Shown one piece after another: positions 59,201-64,000 of a stretch of DNA of 64,000 bases. The stretch is from Paragorgia papillata (lineage: Eukaryota > Cnidaria > Anthozoa > Scleralcyonacea > Coralliidae): NCBI GenBank assembly GCA_035771165.1, contig JAWNZC010000225.1, positions 1,305,501 to 1,369,500 of the forward strand, read 5' to 3'. Under the pieces are notes generated by a model that searched no databases, was not told the DNA's origin, and was given only the letters and a program-made list of their open reading frames with translations. The translations under genes and the position numbers were made by a program. Positions within the stretch are counted from its first letter, which is position 1; each line of letters opens with the position of its first letter.

Positions 59201-62200
59201 AAAGAGTTAGGTTTTAACACTTTGAGGCCTGGACCTCTCCCTGTGCTGAATAAAATCGTCTGGCGTTAGCGAGAATAAAGCCTTTAAGACTCGGTCGTCA
59301 CGCTTCCAAAGTGTTAAAGCGATAGGTTTTAACACTTTGAGGCCTGGACCTCTCCCTGTGCTGAATAAAATCGCCTGCGTTAGCCAGAATAAACTTTAAA
59401 GACTCGTCCTCAGGCTTCAAAGTGTTAAAGAGGTAGGTTTTAACACTTCTCCCTGTCCTGAGTAAAATCTTCTGGCGTTAGCCAGAATAAACCTTAAAGA
59501 CTCGTCCTCAGGCTTCAAAATGTTAAAGATATAGGTTTTAACACTTTGAGGCCTGGACCTCTTCCTGGGCTGAATAAAATCCTCTGGCCTCAGTCATAAT
59601 AAACTTTAAAGACTCGTCCTCAGGCTTCAAAGAGTTAAAGAGATATGTTTTAACACTTTGATGCCTGGACCTCACCTGTGCTGAATAAAATCGTCTGGCG
59701 TTAGCCAGAATAAGCCTTGAAGACTCGTCCTCACGCTTCAAAGTGTTAAAGCGATAGGTTTTAACACTTTGAGGCCTGCACCTCTCCCTGTGCTGAATAA
59801 AATCGCCTGCGTTAGCCAGAATAAACTTTAAAGACTCGTCGTCAGGCTTCAAAGTGTTAAAGAGGTAGGTTTTAACACTTCTCCCTGTGCTGAATAAAAT
59901 CGTCTGGCGTTAGGCAGAATAAAATTTAAAAGCTTCAAAGTGTTAAAGCGATAGGTTTTAACACTTTGAGGCCTGGACCTCTCCCTGTGCTGAATAAAAT
60001 CGCCTGCGTTAGCCAGAATAAACTTTAAAGACTCGTCCTCAGGCTTCGAAGTGTTAAAGAGGTAGGTTTTAACACTTCTCCCTGTCCTGAATAAAATCGT
60101 CTGGCGTTAGCCAGAATAAACCTTAAAGACTTGTCCTCAGGCTTCAAAATGTTAAAGAGATAGGTTTTAACACCTTGAGGCCTGGACCTCTGCCTGTGCT
60201 GAATAAAATCGTCTGGCGTCAGCCAGAATAAACCTTAAACACTCGTCCTCAGGCTTCAAAGAGTTAAAGATATAGGTTTTAACACTTTGAGGCCTGGACC
60301 TCTCCCTGGGCTGAATAAAATCCTCTGGCGTCAGTCAGAATAAACTTTAAAGACTCGTCCTCAGGCTTCGAAATGTTAAAGAGATAGGTTTTAACACTTT
60401 GAGGCCAGGAGCTCTGCCTGTGCTGAATAAAATCAACTGGCGTTAGTTAAAGACTCGTCCTCAGGCTTCAAAGTGTTAAAGAGGTAGGTTTTAACACTTC
60501 TCCATGTTCTGAATAAAATCGTCTGGCGTTAGCCAGAATAAACCTTAAAGACTCGTCCTCAGGCTTCAAAGTGTTAAAGAGGTAGGTTTTAACACTTCCC
60601 CCTGTTCTGAATAAAATCGTCTGGCGTTAGCCAGAATAAACCTTAAAGACTCGTCCTCAGGCTTCAAAGAGTTAAAGAGATAGGTTTTAACACTTTGAGG
60701 CCCGGACCTCTCCCTGTGCCGAATAAAATCGTCTGGCGTTAGCCAGAATAAACTTTAAAGACTCGTCCTCAGGCTTCAAAGTGTTAAAGAGGTAGGTTTT
60801 AACACTTCTCCCTTTGCTGAATAAAATCGTCTGGCGTCAGCCAGAATAAACCTTAAAGACTCCTCTTCAGGCTACAAAGAGTTAAAGAGATAGGTTTTAA
60901 CACTTTGAGGCCTGGACCTCTCCCTGGGCTGAATAAAATCCTCTGGCCTCAGTCAGAATAAACCTTAAAGACGCGTCCTCAGGCTTCAAAATGTTAAAGA
61001 GATAGGTTTTAACACTTTGAGGCCTGGACCTCTCCTGTGCTGAATAAAATCGTCTGGCGTCAGCCAGAATAAACCTTATAGACTCTTCCTCACGCTTCAA
61101 AGTGCTAAAGCGATAGGTTTTAACACTTTGAGGCCTGGACCTCTCCCTGTGCTGAATAAAATCGCCTGCGTTAGCCAGAATAAACTTTAAAGACTCGTCC
61201 TCAGGCTTCAAAGTGTTAAAGAAGTAGGTTTTAACACTTCTCCCTGTCCTGAATAAAATCGTCTGGCGTTAGCCAGATTAAACCTTAAAGACTCGTCCTC
61301 AGGCTTCAAAGTGTTAAAGAGATAGGTTTTAACACTTTGAGGCCTGGACCTCTTCCTGTGCTGCACAAAATCGTCTGGCGTTAGCCAGAATAAATCTTAA
61401 AGACTCGTCCTCAGGCTTCAAAGTGTTATAGAGATAGGTTTTAACACTTTGAGGCCTGGAGCTCTCCCTGGGCTGAATAAAATCCTCTGGCGTCAGTCAG
61501 AATAAACTTTAAAGACTCGTCCTCAGGCTTCAAAGTGTTAAAGAGATAGGTTTTAACACTTTGAGGCCTGGACCTCTGCCTGTGCTGAATAAAATCATCT
61601 GGCGTTAGCCAAAATAAACATTAAAGACTCGTGCTCAGGCTTCAAAGAGTTAAAGAGATAGGTTTTAACACTTTGAGGCCCGGACCTCTCCCTGTGCTGA
61701 ATAAAATCGTCTGGCGTTAGCCAGTATAAACTTTAAAAGCTTCAAAGTGTTAAAGAGATATGTTTTAACACTTTGAGGCCTGGACCTCTCCTGTGCTGAA
61801 TAAAACCGTCTCGCGTCAGCCAGAATAAACCTTAAAGACTCGTCCTCAGGCTTCAAAGTGTTAACGAGATAGGTTTTAACACTTTGAGGCCTGGACCTCT
61901 TCCTGTGCTGAACAAAATCGTCTGGCGTTAGCCAAAATAAACATTAAAGACTCGTGCTCAGGCTTCAAAGAGTTAAAGAGGTAGGTTTTCACACTTTGAG
62001 GCCCGGACCTCTCCCTGTGCCGAATAAAATCGTCTGGCGTTAGCGAGAATAAACATTAAAAGCTTCAAAGTGTTGAAGAGATATGTTTTAACACTTTGAG
62101 GCCTGGACCTCTCCTGTGCTGAATAAAACCGTCTCGCGTCAGCCAGAATAAACGTTAAAGACTCGTCCTCAGGCTTCAAAGTGTTAAAGAGATAGGTTTT

Positions 62201-64000
62201 AACACTTTGAGGCCTGGACCTCTTCCTGTGCTGAACAAAATCGTCCGGCGGTAGCCAGAATAAACCTCAAAAGACTCGTCCTCAGGCTTCAAAGTGTTAA
62301 AGAGATAGGTTTTAACACTTTGAGGCCCGGACCTCTCGCTGTGCTGAATAAAATCGTCTGGCGTTAGCCAGAATAAACTTTAAAAGCTTCAAAGTGTTAA
62401 AGAGATATGTTTTAACACTTTGAGGCCTGGACCTCCCCTGTGCTGAATAAAACCATCTCGCGTCAGCCAGAATAAACCTTAAAGACTCGTCCTCAGGCTT
62501 CAAAGTGTTAAAGCGATAGGTTTTAACACTTTGAGGCCTGGACCTCTCCCTGGGCTGAATAAAATGCTCTGGCGTCAGTCAGAATAAACTTTAAAGACTC
62601 GTCCTCAGGCTTCAAAGTGTTAAAGAGATAGGTTTTAACACTTTGAGGCCTGGACCTCTGCCTGTGCTGAATAAAATCATCTGGCGTTAGCCAAAATAAA
62701 CATTAAAGACTCGTGCTCAGGCTTCAAAGAGTTAAAGAGATAGGATTCAACACTTTGAGGCCCGGACCTGTCCATGTGCGGAATAAAATCGTCTGGCGTT
62801 AGCCAGAATAAACTTTAAAAGCTTCAAAGTGTTAAAGAGATATGTTTTAACACTTTGAGGCCTGGACCTCTCCTGTGCCGAATAAAATCGTCTCGCGTCA
62901 GCCAGAATAAACCTTAAAGACTCGTCCTCACGCTTCAAAGTGTTAAAGAGATAGGTTTTTAACACTTTGAGGCCTGGACCTCTTCCTGTGCTGAATAAAA
63001 TCGTCTGGCGTTAGCCAGAATAAGCCTTAAAGACTCGTCCTCGCGCTTCAAAGTGTTAAAGCGCTACGTTTTAACACTTTGAGGCCTGGAACTCTCCCTG
63101 TGCTGAATAACATCGCCTGCATTAGCTAGAATAAACTTTAAAGACTCGTCCTCAGGCTTCAAGAGTGTTAAAGAGGTAGGTTTTAACACTTCTCCCTGTC
63201 CTGAATAAAATCGTCTGGCGTTAGCCAGAATAAACCTTAAAGACTCGTCCTCAGGCTTCAAAGTGTTAAAGAGATAGGTTTTAACACTTTGAGGCCTGGA
63301 CCTCTTCCTGTGCTGAACAAAATCGTCTAGCGTTAGCCAGAATAAACCTTAAAGACTCGCCCTCAGGCTTCAAAGTGTTAAAGAGATAGATTTTAACACT
63401 TTCAGGCCTGGATCTCTCCCTGGGCTGAATAAAATCCTCTGGCGTCAGTCAGAATAAACTTTAAAGACTCGTCCTCAGGCTTCAAATTATTAAAGAGATA
63501 GGTCTTAACACTTTGAGGCCTGGACCTCTGCCTGTGGTGAATTAAATCATCTGGCGTTAGCCAGAATAAACATTAAAGACTCGTGCTCAGGCTTCCAAGA
63601 GTTGAAGAGATAGGTTTTAACACTTTGAGGCCCGGACCTCTCCCTGTGCTGAATAAAATCGTCTGGCGTTAGCCAGAATAAACTTTAAAAGCTCCAAAGT
63701 GTTAAAGAGATCTGGTTTAACACTTTGAGGCCTGGAGCTCTCCTGTGCTGAATAAAATCGTCTCGCGTCAGCCAGAATAAACCTTAAAGACTCGTCCTCT
63801 CGCTTCAAAGTGTTAAAGAGATAGGTTTTTAACACTTTGAGGCCTGGACCTCTCCCTGTGCTGAATAAAATCGTCTCGCGTCAGCCAGAATAAACCTTAA
63901 AGACTCGTCCTCTCGCTTCAAGGTGTTAAAGAGATAGGTTTTTAACACTTTGAGGCCTGGACCTCTCCCTGGGCTGAATAAAATCCTCTGGCGTCAGTCA
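59201..64000 (+). repeat. Satellite array, right clean block
   Basis: Regular monomers to the window end, so the array continues beyond it. About 59205-59890 duplicates 47375-48060. About 61330-63050 duplicates parts of 53.4-56.1 kb but with three fewer 323-bp trimers; starts at 61653, 61976 and 62300 are followed by 62623. About 63590-63840 duplicates about 34330-34575 (offset 29,264 bp), including GATCTGGTTTAACAC and GGAGCTCTCCTGTG. Confidence 0.95.
61653..62622 (+). repeat. 323-bp trimeric higher-order repeat, second cluster (three copies)
   Basis: Starts at 61653, 61976 and 62300 with spacings of 323, 324 and 323 bp. Same C/111/112 structure and the same private variants as 53763-55715: CCAGTATAAAC near 61721 matches 53831, and GACCTCCCCTGTG near 62430 matches 55200. 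The extra base in copy 2 is in CCTCAAAAGACTCG. Confidence 0.9.

Noticed and set aside
14..63835. Dozens of 60-159-codon minus-strand open frames with similar repeated peptides (KPEDESLRFILANARRFYS-type)
   Set aside because: They are direct translations of the satellite. Their starts and stops follow monomer length (111 versus 112 bp), they end wherever a 112-bp unit shifts the frame, and they contain no domain. No promoter or coding signature was seen.
1..64000. CENP-B box in the monomer
   Set aside because: No stretch fitting the TTCG....A..CGGG pattern was found in the monomer types read.
1..64000. CRISPR array (regular repeats with spacers)
   Set aside because: There are no unique spacers. 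The whole unit is repeated, units are contiguous and variants are shared, so this is satellite DNA.

Overview
The window is eukaryotic satellite DNA with essentially no protein-coding content. About 98% of it is one head-to-tail tandem repeat with a canonical monomer of 112 bp. I estimate roughly 570-600 monomers from the length; they were not counted. All monomers I read point the same way. The host is probably an animal, but the sequence does not identify it. The only non-satellite DNA is a 1,360-bp non-autonomous hAT-like transposon at 15022-16381, with 14-bp terminal inverted repeats and an exact 8-bp target duplication.

Monomer types. Type A (111-113 bp) is full length. Type B (98 bp) lacks 14 bp (TGAGGCCTGGACCT) and usually carries GAGGTAGG instead of GAGATAGG. 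Type C (100 bp) lacks 12 bp before the GCTTC motif, which creates a HindIII site. Type E (about 100 bp) lacks CCAGAATAAACC. A co-segregating 'CCTGGG / CCTCTGG / CAGTCAG' subtype of A is also common. Canonical monomers hold two dyads: a 47-bp inverted repeat across each monomer junction (19-bp arms, one G-T mismatch, 9-nt loop) and a 16-bp hairpin, TCTGGCGTTAGCCAGA.

Layout. 1-15021: clean satellite with higher-order repeats (HORs) of 866 bp (8-mer, 2 copies), 533 bp (5-mer, two clusters) and 957 bp (9-mer, 3 copies). 15022-16381: transposon. 16382-35120: clean satellite with HORs of 872 bp (2 copies), 1,390 bp (2 copies plus a truncated third) and about 1.0 kb (2 copies), and several 1-2 kb duplications. 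35121-45980: recognisable but indel-rich satellite, with a scrambled GC-rich core at about 36290-37780. 45981-48060: clean. 48061-53400: indel-rich. 53401-56150: clean, with a 323-bp trimeric HOR in six copies. 56151-59200: indel-rich. 59201-64000: clean, partly duplicating 47.4-48.1 kb and 53.4-56.1 kb.

The many short minus-strand open frames are shadows of the repeat. A 111-bp monomer is exactly 37 codons, so runs of 111-bp units stay open, while 112-bp units shift the frame and soon reach a stop. None is annotated as a gene. No rRNA, tRNA, CRISPR, operon or bacterial gene was seen. The most interesting features are the junction-spanning dyad with its length-constant, sequence-variable 9-nt spacer, the nested HOR architecture, the fold-back transposon, and the scrambled GC-rich patch, which I think is more likely a consensus artefact than biology.
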